A DNA stretch of 64,000 nt from Ceriagrion tenellum (lineage: Eukaryota; Arthropoda; Insecta; Odonata; Coenagrionidae): assembly GCA_963169105.1 (NCBI GenBank), contig OY720640.1:59707527-59771526 (forward strand), given 5' to 3'. The position numbers were made by a program, and so were the translations under genes. Below are positions 42,965 to 55,111 of the stretch, in pieces. The notes under the pieces were generated by a model, which saw nothing but the letters and a program-made list of their open reading frames with translations, ran no database searches and was not told the DNA's origin. The first letter of the stretch is position 1. Every line of letters starts with the position of its first letter.

Positions 42965-44088
42965 TGCTCAAATAGAACATTAGTAGCGCACATGTGGTGG
43001 AAATGATCGCGAAGACCTGTATCGGAGGAAGAATTCAATCGATATTGATCGACCTTGCTCTCTTTAATTCATCCGTAAAAACTGAACGTTTTTCGGCTTT
43101 CATATTCCTTCATATTTCGTTATTTCAGAGCGAGAATCGCATCTCCTCCCCCTTGAATATTGCCTTTCCCTCATTTCCTATCCCAGTATTTTTATTTTAA
43201 GTACATTCACATTTTTTTTATTTAAAAAAACTGATAACGTCCAGACAGCATCGAGACTGATTGCAGGTTAAAATAAAAATTGTGAAAGATTACATTGTTT
43301 AAATTGATGAAATCGGGTTCGAAAATGTGGAAATTCCTCTTGAATACAATGTACGTTAGCCATACTTAGCAATACCATAGTTCCTGAAAATTTTTATTTT
43401 TACCCCTGGGTTTGGCACACAAAGATCCTCGGGTATAAATTACTTGTCTCTTCCAGTTAACCTTCACAACCTGTACCCTCTAACCCGACCCCTATAACCT
43501 TAAATGAGTTGAAACTGGTTGTACCAATTTAAAATCTCTGTTAAAATTACGTAACATTACATCGTTCATTATGCTGCGCCTTGAATTCGTCATAATTTTC
43601 GATGTTCCACGAGGCTGTTTGCCTGCCGTCAAACATTAAAGGAAGATATTTGCTCGACCTGTTTTTATCTTCTTCATTCTTTATTTGCTTATATAAAAGT
43701 TTAAAGCAATGGTGGAGATAAAAACAAGACGAACAAATTTTTATGTTTATCTAAATATCTTGGATTTTGAACACCTGAATTGCGGTGGAATCAAGTGTTG
43801 CTGAAGCGTAACGGCTTGAGCTGCAGCTGTTTCGGTCGGACAACTGTTTTTAATAACCGTTGCTAACAACAGGTTAATCTCGTGATAGCCCCTCCGTTCT
43901 GTGCAGCTGCGGCCGTGAGCTGAAACTGTTTCGTCTTCTCTTCTTTTTCTGTTGCACTTAACGTGATGTTGCGTTGATGTGGCTACCTGTGCGGTGTTAG
44001 TGTTAGAATTTGGAACTTCTGGCAATGTTCAAACTGCGCCGATTAATCACTGTTTGGTGTTCTTGAGGCTGTTGTTCGCAGCATGGTA
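42965..44088. other. No recognised gene; diverged inverted repeat
   Basis: 42995-43065 repeats 42740-42830 in opposite orientation (GAAGACCT, GGAAGAA, CAATCGATATTGA words). At 43800-43930 GAGCTGCAGCTGTTTCGG faces CAGCTGCGGCCGTGAGCTGA-like sequence, a diverged inverted pair of about 30 bases. No coding content. Confidence 0.4.
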
Positions 44089-44203
44089 CTTTACGGAACT
44101 GTTTCTGTTGCGAAAAAGTTCCGGAAAGAACCGTATTTCGCTGTTAAGTTCCGTATTTCGGTTACGAAATTATTCCGAAAAGTTCCGAAACAGTTCCGTA
44201 AAG
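44089..44203. mobile_element. 115-bp hairpin MITE
   Basis: CTTTACGGAACTGTTTC (44089-44105) is matched by its exact reverse complement at 44187-44203. Inside, GAAAAAGTTCCGG and AAAAGTTCCGAAA continue the arms with mismatches, and TTCCGTATTTCG is repeated directly in the centre. A compact foldback element. No target duplication could be fixed. Confidence 0.7.
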
Positions 44204-45404
44204 CTGTTATATTCTTTTAGTGTCACTAATGCCCCTGTGCATTTCATCAAAACCATTTTCTTCGTCACGCGCTCTTTCCCTAGCAACACTGCGGGTCTAA
44301 TCTCTACCGAGCCGTGGAAGTTATCTGGGAAAACCGGTGGAGTTATTTCACCTTTAAGCCGACGCTTCAAACTTTTCTAGGGCAGGATAAGGATGATTCA
44401 TTCGGAATCACCGCCCGGGGGACTTAATTCGCTGGCTCTCTCCGCTGTGCCTCTAACCACATGCGAGCGAAGTCCCCCTCCTCAGAGATATCAGAACGCA
44501 TTGAAACCTAAAAGGAGTAATATTTTTGCTGCATTCCTTCGAACTTCTGTCATAGATTCAGATTGTTTTTTCCTCAGCGTCTTTATAGATACATTTACAA
44601 TAAAAGACTTCCTTTCAAGCTGCTTTTATATGTATAACGGTTTTTTTAGTGGCACTTTTCATCATTTAAATACGATATGCAACTACTTAACATGTTAATA
44701 TATATCTATAGAGCTAAACTAATCACGCAAAAAACTTTGGAGAGGGATTTTTATTGCATTATTCAGTAACAAATTGTACATCTTGAAAAATAAAGGTAAT
44801 GAATATGAGTGGAATTGGAGTAATACGATGGACAGAATGCTGGCTGCCATCCAGTGGAGCTGTATTCGAGTATCGGCAGTAATTCGAAATTTTATCAATG
44901 GAATCCCAACCTATTATCATGTGAACACCGCATATCATTCCACCTACTCGTCTGTAAGCTACTCCGTGTTCAACCTCGTGTTTATATATCCTAGGTAGAC
45001 AAAAGATCGTCTAGATAGCTTTCAGCGTAACTTGGTGTAAGTGATTAATCATTCAATGAAACACAAAGTCCACTCACAAGATGTAATTAAAACTGGGTTT
45101 CAACGCTTAACGGCTTCATGAGGTAAAACACAGGAAATTTTTAACTTATACTACCCGCAGCATGCAAGAAAGGACGATTATTAAAGGAATTGTGAGTCCG
45201 TAAAAAAAACCGAGATACTCTAGTTTGAGATCCTATAAAAATGATCAATCTGAACATTTTGCAGTGTACTCTGAAGGTTAGATAATTTATTCATTGGTCG
45301 ATGTATATGCACTCAAAAATGTCTGTTGCCCCAAATGCACTTTTACATTATTTCATTTGAAAAATGTCATGGTTTTGGTAAATCAAATCTATCCAATTCT
45401 ATCT
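44204..45404. other. No recognised gene; possible LINE scrap
   Basis: About 45000-45050 on the plus strand reads TKDRLDSFQRNLV, which may be a LINE C-terminal scrap. ORFs of 133 (43979-44380) and 101 codons (44393-44698) carry no domain; the first crosses the hairpin MITE. Confidence 0.35.
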
Positions 45405-45925
45405 GGTAAAGCCACACCTCGAATACGCCGCGAGCATTTGTGACTCTGGTCATTAAGATTCGACCAAAAAATTAATAAAATGCAAGGAAAAGCTGGACGC
45501 TTCGTTAAAAACTGCTACGAGCGAACGTATAATGTTTCACAACTTTTACAGGGATTAAGGTGGGAGCCCCCAGAGACTCGGAGGCTGCACGCTAGGCTTA
45601 GATTGCTTGAGAAATTGAGAATTGGTGTGTTTCAGAGCGGCACAGAGAATATTATCATGACGCCTCACCACATTTCTAGCTCTAACAGAAGATATAAAAT
45701 AAAATATATGTATTGCCAAACAGGTAGGCACAAGAACTCGTTCTTTCCGTGCTCAATTAGCGACTACAATAAAAACTGAGCTCCTTTAAATAAACTTCCA
45801 AAATATACAACATTTCTCCTCCAATAGTCTTACTCCTTACATATTTACACGGCTGGTGTCGTAACACCCCGTGCCACACGCTCAATTGGCGGCTCGCAGG
45901 GTAGTGAGCACATGTAGAAATTATG
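45405..45925 (+). mobile_element. LINE 3' part, L2/CR1-like (group D)
   Basis: On the plus strand, KPHLEYAAS near 45415 is followed by an open 99-codon frame (45480-45779): AGRFVKNCYERTYNVSQLLQ, GLRWEPPETRRLHARLRLLE and later ENIIMTPHHISSSNRRYKIK and RHKNSFFPCSISDYNKN. Of the five group D copies this has the longest uninterrupted C-terminal frame. The 3' UTR ends with GGCTCGCAGGGTAGTGAGC near 45890-45910. The 5' truncation point is around 45405, directly before the conserved LVKPHLEY block. Confidence 0.85.
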
Positions 45926-47153
45926 AAGGAAAAATGTCAGATTTGCAAGCAGCACGCCAAACGCAATTTATCATCCTACACTCCCCTATTAGGGATCGTA
46001 TGTTAATCTGGCACAGCAGCTGTTTCTTCACGTCTACTTAGCTTGAGCTATTCTGGCCTCGATGTCCAATAAGCTTCTATCATTCCATGTTCTTCTGTTT
46101 TTGTTCCGGGTAGCGGTTTTCTCTTGTATTAATATCTCTCATATTAGCCTTAAATCGTACGCCATAAAGCGATAAAAAGATACCAACTTTTACCAAGTTT
46201 TCATTGCTTTTTCGCGGAGGCTAAGTGACATATTCATCTCTTGGAATTAATTTAAGATATAATTATTGAGAAAATAAGTGTCTATAAAATTATTCATGAT
46301 TTCAAAGGCCGTTTCTGAACAATGGTATCAACGGCAAGGCGCATTTTATTGGGTCGTTTGGCAGTTAAAAAAAAAACAATCATATTTTTTGCTGAAATCT
46401 TTTAAACTCGATCCAATTCTCGGAGAAAATTTGTCATTGTCTGAGGCCGATGACCTCAGTTTGGCATTATCTTAAGGTCGATTTTAACATTTTTAGGTTA
46501 TTATACGATAAGGTAATCGAATTATCTGGCTGATAGGTGGTGCCTATATTTTGGCTACGTGTCATAGAAACAGTTTCTTCGCCAAAAATTTCATTGAATA
46601 GTCCAATATCACTTCCAAATTTTCTCCTTATCCCCTGTGTAGTTTGTTGACTCCTTATTAGTAAGCATCCCTTTCCTTCCCCTTACACTCAACCCACTAT
46701 TCAATCAATGTGACACTACGAATTTTTAACCCATTTTCCGTTTGTTAACCATACTGTGACCGTCTTTAGTGCCACTTGATTAACGTAACTAGTTTTGCTG
46801 TGTAAATAAAACTGGTGGGTTACTCTACGACATAACTCGAATTCATACCCATTTAGTTCCAAATAAAGGCTTCATCACGCTCTGTTGACCAAATCAAGCA
46901 CTTCTCTCGTCATGAACTTAGATAATCGTAGATTAAATGCTTTCGTACGATCCTTATTAAAGCAAAGGCAGCACTGAAGGAAACAACTTCTTCACATTGT
47001 TAATAATGGTTTCGTATCAACCGATTTTTTAGATGTAGCCTTTCTGCAATTAGCCGTCAGTATATACTTGCACTCAATCATCAGGCATATTTCTCCCGTA
47101 ATGGTGATAGGCTGCATTTTGCAAACCATGAAGGACTGGGGAAACATAGAATA
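45926..47153. other. No recognised feature over 1.2 kb
   Basis: AT-rich, apparently single-copy, no domain-bearing ORF. Confidence 0.35.
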
Positions 47154-47161
47154 GACTAGAG

Positions 47162-49898
47162 CAGGGGTCTCCAAACTTTTCAGCCCGAGGGCCGCATTAA
47201 CTATCAAACAGCTGTTTGGGGGCCGACTACACACTCGAGGTTCAAATAAAAAATAATCAAAACATAGATGTTGTTTTTTATTATTTATTTAATATTATTT
47301 TATGCAGTTATTATTTGATAACACATTGATACACTACGCATGAACACCTGTATTAGTGGGAATGGTGAAATTTTTTCCTGGATGCCAATATAGCAGACAT
47401 TTCTGGCTTTAGATTTGATGTCCCTAACATCAACAGTGACCTGAGATTATCATCAGGCAAATTTGATCTCAAATTGTTCTTCACGTATTTCATTCTTGAA
47501 AATGTTTTTTCACTCAAGTATTTTGTTTCAAAGATTGAAAGGTACCTGGATTCAAAAGTTTTGACATAAGGAAAGTCTTCCTTTGGCAAAAACTGGTAAA
47601 AACCCACCAGTCCTCCTTTGAACTTATCCCTAAGGAGGTCATTTACTTGCAACTCAATGACCTCCAGCTGCAGTTCATCTGGACAACTGGCCACATCTGC
47701 TTCAAATGGGTTTTGAAACAGTCTCACTTCTTCTGCCTTAGAATCCAAGTCAGAAAACCGCTCCTGAAACTGCAGCTAGAGGTCTTTGATGATCTCGCGT
47801 GCAAATGGCGTGGGGAACTCCGCTGTTGCTTCAGGCATGAAGACCTTGCACTGCTGAAAGTACGTCAAGTTGTTGGCCTGTTCTTGTTTAAAAAACAAGG
47901 CAAGTTTAGATCTAAAGACCTTTAGGTGGGTGTATAGATCAGAAACTAGATTTTTCTCTCCTTGTACTTTTAGGTTCAGAAAATTTAAATGACTAGTTAT
48001 GTCTGCAGCAAAGGCCAATTTCCATACCCACTCTTCATCAGACAGTAATAACTGTGGCTTGCCTTTACTTTCCAGGAAGTTACCTATTTCCTTTCTCAAT
48101 TCAAATACTCTTCTCAGAACTTTCTCACAACTTAGCCATCTTACTGGTGTGTAATATGGTAAATCTTGCGATTCTGTGTCTGTATCTTTCAACATGTCCC
48201 TGAACTGTCTATGGTTGAGCCAATATGACCTTATTAAATTCACCATCTTCACCACAGGATTCAGTACTCTGCTAATGTCCACATATTTAGCTCACAAAGC
48301 GTGCTGGTGAATAACAGAGTGCTGAATATTGGTTGTGGAATGTTTTTCTCATTACACATCTGCTTCACTAGTCCAACCAAGCCTTTCTTTATGTTCATTC
48401 TTCTCATGTTATGTCCTCCATCAACAGTCAGGCAACTAAGTCCAGTCCATGTTATAATCAGGAAATGTTTTTTTCAATTCATTGAATATCTCCTCACTAG
48501 TAACAGTGCCATACATGCTATGTAGGGAAACTAGCTCTAGTGTTATGCTCATGTGTTCATCCACACCTCTAATGAACACAGGCAGTTGAGAAGTTGAATA
48601 GCTGTCCAGCGATTCATTCATTGCAATTGATAAATGGCGGAACTTGCTTGAATTTTTCGCTATTTGAGTCAAAATGTTTTCATCCATGTCTGCAACATGG
48701 AGGGCAATAGTATTTGCACCCAAAGCTACATTTTTAAGTTGTTTCGACTCTTCTGGGCAAAGTTCCTCAGCCACCTCCAACAAACATTCCTTCACTACTT
48801 CACCATCTGTAAACGGTTTTCCACTTTTAGCCAGGATGCAGGCAACTTAATAACTGGCCTTAATTAAGGATTCATTTTTATTTGAGGATTTACTGAACAA
48901 TGTCCTCTGAGATGTGAGTCGATTTTTTAATTTAAATTTTTTTCCGGCACCGACTTTCCCCTCCAACTGTTTATATTTCTCCTGATGTGTGCTTCGGTGG
49001 TTACTGCACAGGTGTATTCTTTCATCACAGCCACGGTTTTGTTGCAAATCACACACAATGCTTTCTCGCCGGATTTGATGAAGAAGTATTTCAAACTCCA
49101 TTCTTCTTGAAATTGCCGACACTCATCGTCTGTTTTTCTTTTCCTTTCTCGTCCATCGTTGGGCACTAAAATAAAGTGACTTCAACAAGAATAAATAGTG
49201 AAACTGAAAGTATCTTGCACACAATATCGCATTATGCGAACTAATTTTGTCGCAATTATAGCTGCAAATGACCCGAAACAATTTATAAAAATCTTATGAT
49301 TTCTTAAGTTAAACTTACATGAATGCAGTCTGCAAATATATCCACTTATGGTAGAGAGATTGTTGCTTTTAATGTTTCCTCTTCAGAATATTCGAAAAAT
49401 TCTGGTTAAACTAACGACATTCCCAATACTTTATACACTCTGGTAACTAATTACGCGAAGGAAATTATCACTAAATAAAATAGAGTACAGCATGTTTCGC
49501 AATTAGACGCTAACTGACACCAACACCTCCTCATCGCAGCAGTCAACCGCAACTGGCAAACTGTGATCAAAATAATCAACCCTTGAACAAGCAGCAAACC
49601 ATTTAAAAACTCTACCACTAGATGACGTTATATCATCTCATTGACTGTGAGCAGAAGTAGAAAAAGTAAGCCGCGAATAAGGTTTTGCAATGTAGTGATC
49701 GGTTGGAAAACATAACGCACTACTGCGCGCCTCTATTTTAATTTGGTAAAAACGTAACGTCCACGTAAGCGGCTGATCTTGGCAGGATACACGTAGGTTT
49801 CCGTAATTTTTTTCCGTAGATAGAAAGGTCTCCAAGGGCCGGATGAGAGGACCTCGCGGGCCGCATCTGGCCCGCGGGCCGTAGTTTGGAGACCCCTG
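47162..49898 (-). mobile_element. Full-length hAT transposon with perfect 8-bp target duplication
   Basis: A 2737-bp element runs from CAGGGGTCTCCAAACT to its exact 16-base inverted copy at 49883-49898. Both flanks are GACTAGAG (47154-47161 and 49899-49906). Beyond the perfect 16 bases, GGCCCG/GGGCCGCAT words continue the terminal similarity. Size, termini, 8-bp duplication and the transposase relics on the minus strand make this an unmistakable hAT, of the type related to vertebrate Charlie/GTF2IRD2-derived sequences. Intact ends with several coding breaks mean it is dead on its own but could still be moved by an active relative. Confidence 0.96.
47353..49166 (-). pseudogene. hAT transposase, decayed
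   Basis: Reading the minus strand from 49166: an N-terminal region with EEWSLKYFFIKSGEKALC, then CVICNKTVAVMKEY, the first half of a BED-type zinc finger. A frameshift falls inside the finger; the reading continues in 49122-48847 with EKYKQLEGKVG and RLTSQRTLFSKSSNKNESLI. Frame 48795-48436 holds AMNESLDSYSTSQLPVFIRG, where the usual DESTD first catalytic Asp is Asn. Frame 48282-47776 covers the helical middle (WLSCEKVLRRVFELRKEIGN). Frame 47748-47353 is the C-terminal dimerisation region with LSEKTFSRMKYVKNNLRSNL. Stops or frameshifts near 48847, 48436-48283 and 47775 inactivate it. The full-length protein would be about 600 residues, the usual hAT size. Confidence 0.93.
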
Positions 49899-49999
49899 GA
49901 CTAGAGCATCACCACAACAGTCAGAATACGTAGTTTCTCCGAGAAACGCCTGGATAGTATGACCACTGCCTTGACCGTTCTCTAACTCGAACCTTTTAT

Positions 50000-50837
50000 G
50001 TCCTCGGATATTTTGAATGGGCAAGTTACATTGTACAGTCTAGAGAAAATTTGTTCAACGATAATTGAAATTCCAGGGAACTGGTCTACTGATGTCTCCG
50101 CTTTAACTGCAAAGCTACCTGTAGTCTTGTACGGAATGAGATTTCTCAGTGATACATTATCTCATGATGGAGTATTGACCCTATATCATTGTAACTTTGT
50201 GAAAAAAGTCGATTATGCATTTGAATTCCGAGGATCGACTACAACTCTCCTTGACAAAGTATTTCTTTTACAAAAGAGGGTAATAAGAGCCACTATGGAA
50301 AAATCAAAAACAAACTCTTGTAGACCATTATTTGTAGAATTAAGGCTGCTCACAGTGCCATGACTATACATTTATAAATGATGTGTTTTAATTAAGACTA
50401 ACCTTCACAAATTAAAGGTTAATAGTGATATTCATAATCATTTGACAAGATCACACTCCTATGTGCGTGCCACTCTCCATTAACAAAAATGCCTCAAGGA
50501 GCCCCATTGATATCTAAAACGTTAAATTTACTCCCCCAAAATTTAAGATGTATAACTCCAGCAAATAAGTTGTACAATAAAGCTGGACTAAAATATCTTT
50601 TAATAATGTTACTACAGCTTACGTGAGTTCTATAACAAAGTTTGAGTGTTGTATTGTATTGTTATTGTATTATCTCAATTGTTCATTTTTATCGTAATTA
50701 ATTGGGTATACTACATCACGTGTATAGATGGAAACATAATGTTTTTGTTTATTTAACTTTTTTCTGAGTGCCTTATATCCATGCATTGTATACCCACTAT
50801 ATCATTAAATCTTTGGACAAATAAAATTAATAATAAT
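50000..50837 (+). mobile_element. LINE 3' part, Jockey/CR1-like (group J)
   Basis: The 121-codon plus frame (49998-50363) reads HDGVLTLYHCNFVKKVDYAF, FRGSTTTLLDKVFLLQKRVI and SCRPLFVELRLLTVP, the post-RT region of Jockey/CR1-type LINEs. Frameshifted remnants continue to about 50590, including HNHLTRSHSYVRATLH. The 3' UTR closes with AAATAAAATTAATAATAATA at 50818-50837. The last bases of that tail are the insertion site of the LINE that follows. 5' truncation is just after the hAT element, near 49998-50110; the first 35 codons of the ORF show no LINE motif. Confidence 0.78.
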
Positions 50838-50848
50838 AATCAGCCGTG

Positions 50849-51532
50849 TAAAAATAAGTAAGACGAAAACTAAAATCCTAGTATGCGGAAGAGATAAGAT
50901 GAATGTGGAAGTCACCTTGAGAGGAGAGAAATTAGAGCAAGTGGATTCCTTCACATATTTCGGAATCACCATCACGTGGGGCGGAAGAAGTACAACGGAT
51001 ATTAAGCGGGGAATAGCCCAAGCTAGGAAGGTGTTCATGGGAAAAGACAACTGCTGTGAATGCTCTAAGAATATAAGGCTACAAACCAGGAAAGGGTATG
51101 TGAAAATCTTCGTGTGGAGCGTGGCAATCTATGGGTCGGAAGCATGGACCATTGGAAAAGCTGACCAGAAAAGACTAGAAGCCTTCGATACCTGGTAGTG
51201 GAGGAGGATGCTGGAGATAAAATGGACGGACAAAATAAGAAATGATGAAGTGTACAGAAGAGTAGAAGAGGAAAGGACCATATGGAATACCATACAGAAA
51301 AGTAGAATGAGATGGATTGGACACAACTTGAGACACAGTGGGTTTGTGAAGAACATAATTGAAGGTAAAATAGAAGGAAAAGTCCGTAGAGAAAGATCAA
51401 GAAATAAATTCATGGACCAAATAAAGAAGAAAGTACACGGGGAGAGATACCAGGAGGTGAGGGAACTAGCATTAGATAGGGAAGGGAGGAGGGCTGCAGT
51501 CAACCAATCTTAGGATTGAACGACCAATGATG
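50849..51532 (+). mobile_element. LINE 3' part, RTE-like (group A), youngest copy, with 11-bp target duplication
   Basis: A 684-bp truncated insertion flanked by AATCAGCCGTG at 50838-50848 and 51533-51543. The plus frame runs from about 50860 to 51513 with a single in-frame TAG at 51196-51198. Landmarks: KTKTKILVCGRDK, VEVTLRGEKLEQVDSFTYFG, STTDIKRGIAQARKVFMG, FVWSVAIYGSEAWTIGKADQ, then after the stop WRRMLEIKWTDKIRNDEVYR, RMRWIGHNLRHSGFVKNIIE and the terminal REGRRAAVNQS. The 3' end is TTAGGATTGAACGACCAATG, ATG. Near-intact frame and target duplication together indicate a recent target-primed insertion. The premature stop sits in the WxWRRM motif. Confidence 0.92.
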
Positions 51533-51543
51533 AATCAGCCGTG

Positions 51544-52089
51544 AGTTGCTATTTGAACACATGACTATCTTAATACAACAGGCGCGTATGCGAGAGGGTG
51601 CTTTCACCTAACACTATTCTCATCAGCATGACCTCCTCTCGTCGGCTCGCGGTCTGCAGACTGGGGCAGGAGTACTCGCCGGTGTATACGCTTTGTGGTG
51701 AATAGGTACTCGAAAAAAGTTGTGCAATGGCTAAAGTTGGTTTAAAAAAGTAGGGAAATAGCATATTGCAACCACCTTTTGTCATTAGGGAGTGCAGTTA
51801 AGAGAAATGGCCTGTGAGAAATATACCTGGCGGCAAACTTTGGGGAACGCTCTCCGGGGAAGGACCTCAACTGGTATATTCTAATTAATGTGTAAGGTTT
51901 ATTTTCAACCTAAATTAAGGTGATCGTATTTCCCCTTATTTTGCCCGACACGCATGGTTGAAGGCCAAAACAAAAAAAAATACTTGCTGGTACGTTCCTG
52001 TATTGCTACGTCTAAAATGAGTGACCCAATCATTTGAAGCACTTTCTTCCCGTCAGAAATAAAAAGTCAAATGTAACGACTAGAAAGGC
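51544..52089. other. No recognised feature
   Basis: AT-rich, no domain-bearing ORF. Confidence 0.3.
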
Positions 52090-52385
52090 TCCTGATTTTA
52101 AAATAAACCCCCAACATTGAACAACCGATTTTGAATTATCTTTTTCTGTTGTTGGAGCACGATTGTGGAACAGTATTTCCAAGAATATTAAGGATTCTGC
52201 CTCTGTATCTGTAATTAAACAAAGGTTTTTCTGATCTTTTATTTTTACTTTACATAATGTATTCGCCCATCCCTATTCATTTTTGATTGCAACATATGAC
52301 CTCTAAATATCGTATACATTCTGTATGTTCCTAATGGACGATGAAAAAGTCCAAGAACAATAAATTATATTATTATTATTATATC
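52090..52385 (+). mobile_element. LINE 3' end (group J-like), short
   Basis: A plus frame near 52130-52235 reads FSVVGARLWNSISKNIKDSA and SVSVIKQRFF, the last part of a Jockey/CR1-like ORF2. The 3' UTR ends in AATAAATTATATTATTATTA (about 52360-52379), a polyadenylation-like signal fused with a simple tail. No RT. Dead. Confidence 0.6.
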
Positions 52386-52429
52386 TCTTCCCTCTCTTCG
52401 TCATCAGTATATTAAAACCTAGGACTGAT

Positions 52430-53150
52430 AAACCCGTCATTCAATCCTAATATTGACTGACTGTGCAGCCCTCCATCACTTCCTTTCAAATGCTAGTTCT
52501 CTTACTTCCCGGTAGCTCATATGTACTTACATCTTTATTTGGTCTACCTCATGGACTATCCTTAGGTCTTCCTTCAATTATATCTCTCTCAAACCCATTG
52601 TGCCTCAGTGCGTGCACAATCCACATATTGCTTATTTAATGTGTAGTGAATCATATGGTCCTTTCCTCTTCTACTCCACGCTACACTTAATTTCTTATTT
52701 AATGAATATTCTTTATTTAGTCCATGAACTAACTTACTCCTGGGTGTTCCTGTGGGAACTTTGACCTCTTTTTTTCCTTCAATGATGTTCCTCACAAACC
52801 CATTGTGTCTCAGGGTGTGTCCAATCCATCCGGTTCTTCTTTTCTCTTTAGTGTTCCATTTAGTCTTTTCCTCTTCTATTCTTTTGTAAATTCCTTCATT
52901 TCTTATTTTTTTCCGTCCATATCATATTCAGCATCCTCCTCAAGCACCAGGTGTCGAAGGCTTCTAGTCTTTTCTGGTCAGCTTTTCTAATGGTTTATGT
53001 TTCCGATCCATAGAGTGCCACGCTCCACAAAATGTTTTCACATAGTACTTCATGGTTTGTAGTCATATATTCTTTGAGCATTCACAGTAGTTGTCTTAAT
53101 CCCATGAACGCCTTCCTAGCTTGGACTATTCTCCGCTTGATGTCCGTTGT
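52430..53150 (-). mobile_element. LINE 3' part, RTE-like (group A)
   Basis: The plus strand shows the group A 3' terminus inverted (CATTCAATCCTAATATTGA near 52438), followed by antisense of the WRAAVNQ tail, the LRHNGF block near 52790, WTDKIRN-like region near 52910, the LEAF-C-WRRM block near 52935-52960 and a decayed LYGSEAWT near 53000. It extends 5' to about 53150, where the IAQARKxFMG segment is recognisable as antisense. Many frameshifts and a duplicated or rearranged stretch at 52620-52800 are present, so it is an old copy. Confidence 0.78.
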
Positions 53151-54216
53151 GAAGAATGCTAGTGGATATAAAAATTCTGTGCACGTAGAGACAAATATAT
53201 TTTTAGAAAAATATACAGTGTGTTGCAATACCATTGTAACCCATATCCTCATAAGGTTGCATTACGGAAACTGACAGGCAGCGATTTCGAAATATTCCGT
53301 TTTCCCAATGTATGGCATCTTATCTAGGAAGTGATGTCAGTGCATTGCAGATGTTTTAATCTGATCTGATAGCCAGGTTGGCAATCGATAGTGACAATCA
53401 ATGAAGATAACGGTCGCTGAAATCAATATTATACCTGCTGGCCTTTCTTTCGGGATGTGTTTGCCATGACATTGATGCATGTGGTTTTTCAGTGTCATTC
53501 TAAAGCCTAGATAAATACTTCAAGAGGTTTTTATCTATGCTAAGGCGGGAAATTAACCCAGGGGACGAGGGCACACTGTGCACACGCGGTATCTTTTTTA
53601 ATTTTTTTATTGGGGCGCTAGTTTTTCTATACGAAGGGGAATATTCTACCGGGGAACGTTTTTAAGAGAGTAAAATTTCCCTCTAGCTTTGAAATGCTGT
53701 AATGGATGCCCACTATAGCTTAATGAGATTGATACCAAAATGGCATACTTATAAGATAACCATCCTTATTTCATGGATAAGAGGGAATAATTGCGTTGAA
53801 GAAAGGACTTATAAGGAGATAAAATAGTAACTCCTAATGTGTATATTATTTCTTCTGTATTCTCTCAGCCCACAATAATTAGACCAGCTTAACAAATCTC
53901 AATTAATTACATCCACCAATAGGCCCTATCATGCCATATTTGCCTCTGAATATCACCTATACCTTACCAAAAATATTTTCCCTAGCCATAGATAACTTTA
54001 TTGAGTCAAAAGCGTCACTTTTGCCGCAATCGCAGTTCAATAATTTACAGAAACGAGGGATGCAAAACTAAAATTGCCATCTGCGATTTCAAAATAATTT
54101 TGAAAATCAGAGTTCCTCTCAATTAAACATACGGGAATTCGGGCATCCATGCTTAAGAGCTCGAAAATAGGCTTACGAAATGTGATTCCCTGTGGAATAA
54201 TATATTTTTTTAATGT
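53151..54216. other. No recognised feature over 1 kb
   Basis: AT-rich, no domain-bearing ORF, no repeat recognised. Confidence 0.35.
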
Positions 54217-54415
54217 ATTCTACCGCTAAAGGTGAGTAGAATGTCATAGAATCTCCTTCCGGCTTTCTACACTTTCAGGGGCCTATCTCTCTCTAGTATA
54301 TACATCTTTTTTCGCCTCTGCATACGTGATCTACCCTTCTTCATCCCGTCCATGAAACCTATTCTATTTCTTCCCCTTCCCCGCTTGCCCAACATCCTTC
54401 ACACTATCACACTAA
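54217..54415 (-). mobile_element. LINE 3' end (group B), short
   Basis: Collinear with 32653-32850 on the same strand: the terminus CTACCGCTAAAGG, then GGCTTTCTACACTTTC, CTATCTCTCTCTAGTATA, and CCCTTCTTCATCCCGTCCAT. The encoded (minus) segment is the terminal GFMDRMKKGR-like block with its stop. It breaks off at 54415, before the WRRM block. Confidence 0.75.
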
Positions 54416-55111
54416 TAATATGAATAAACACTGTTAATTATTGTCCATTGCTCATGGCTTTAACTCATCAAAGGTGTAAAAAAGTCACTTCAATTGAATC
54501 ACTAAGCTCTATCGTTTGAACAGAAGGACACGAAAAACATTTCTTCGAAATTAATGCAAGTCTACTATTAGCATTAAACTTTGACATCTGTACGTATTTC
54601 CTGCGCGTTGGTTTCACTCCCGTACATGCACGTATACATCGCTTCCTTTATCGAAAAGTAAAAACAAAGTTAATAAAATTCTCACAGATGAGTAAATAAG
54701 CTTCGTTTTCTTTTTCCTTTTCTCGTTCAACCTCCCTCCGTGACGCATGAAGATAGTCGAAGTATTGACCGCTGCATTGACTGGAGAAAAACTGCAGTAC
54801 GTCAACGAGGATGCGCGCACGTTGGTGAACCTGAGGTTACATGCGTGCGATAGCGCGACGTGCCGAAAAAAATGTGAATGATATGTGTGGTAAGCTTACG
54901 TCTATTTGGCGAGTACTCACTTCCATAAGGGAAGGAACGTGGAGGACTTCGGCACAAGATCACACTGAGCTCGTCAGTGTTTAATAAAAGCAAAAAGTAA
55001 TCGGCCTTGGAGCCATTTAAGGGTAAAGTTCGCCGCTTAAAATAGTGCCAGGATCTAAACTTTTGGCGTGATGATAGTCCAGAACAAATCCCCTTTTCAG
55101 AAGGAACACTT
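54416..55111. other. No recognised feature
   Basis: AT-rich to 54600, then a somewhat GC-richer stretch with ORFs of 63-68 codons on minus. No domain. Confidence 0.35.

Noticed and set aside
47647..49169. Several plus-strand ORFs across the hAT element
   Set aside because: Shadows of the transposase, whose motifs are all on the minus strand.
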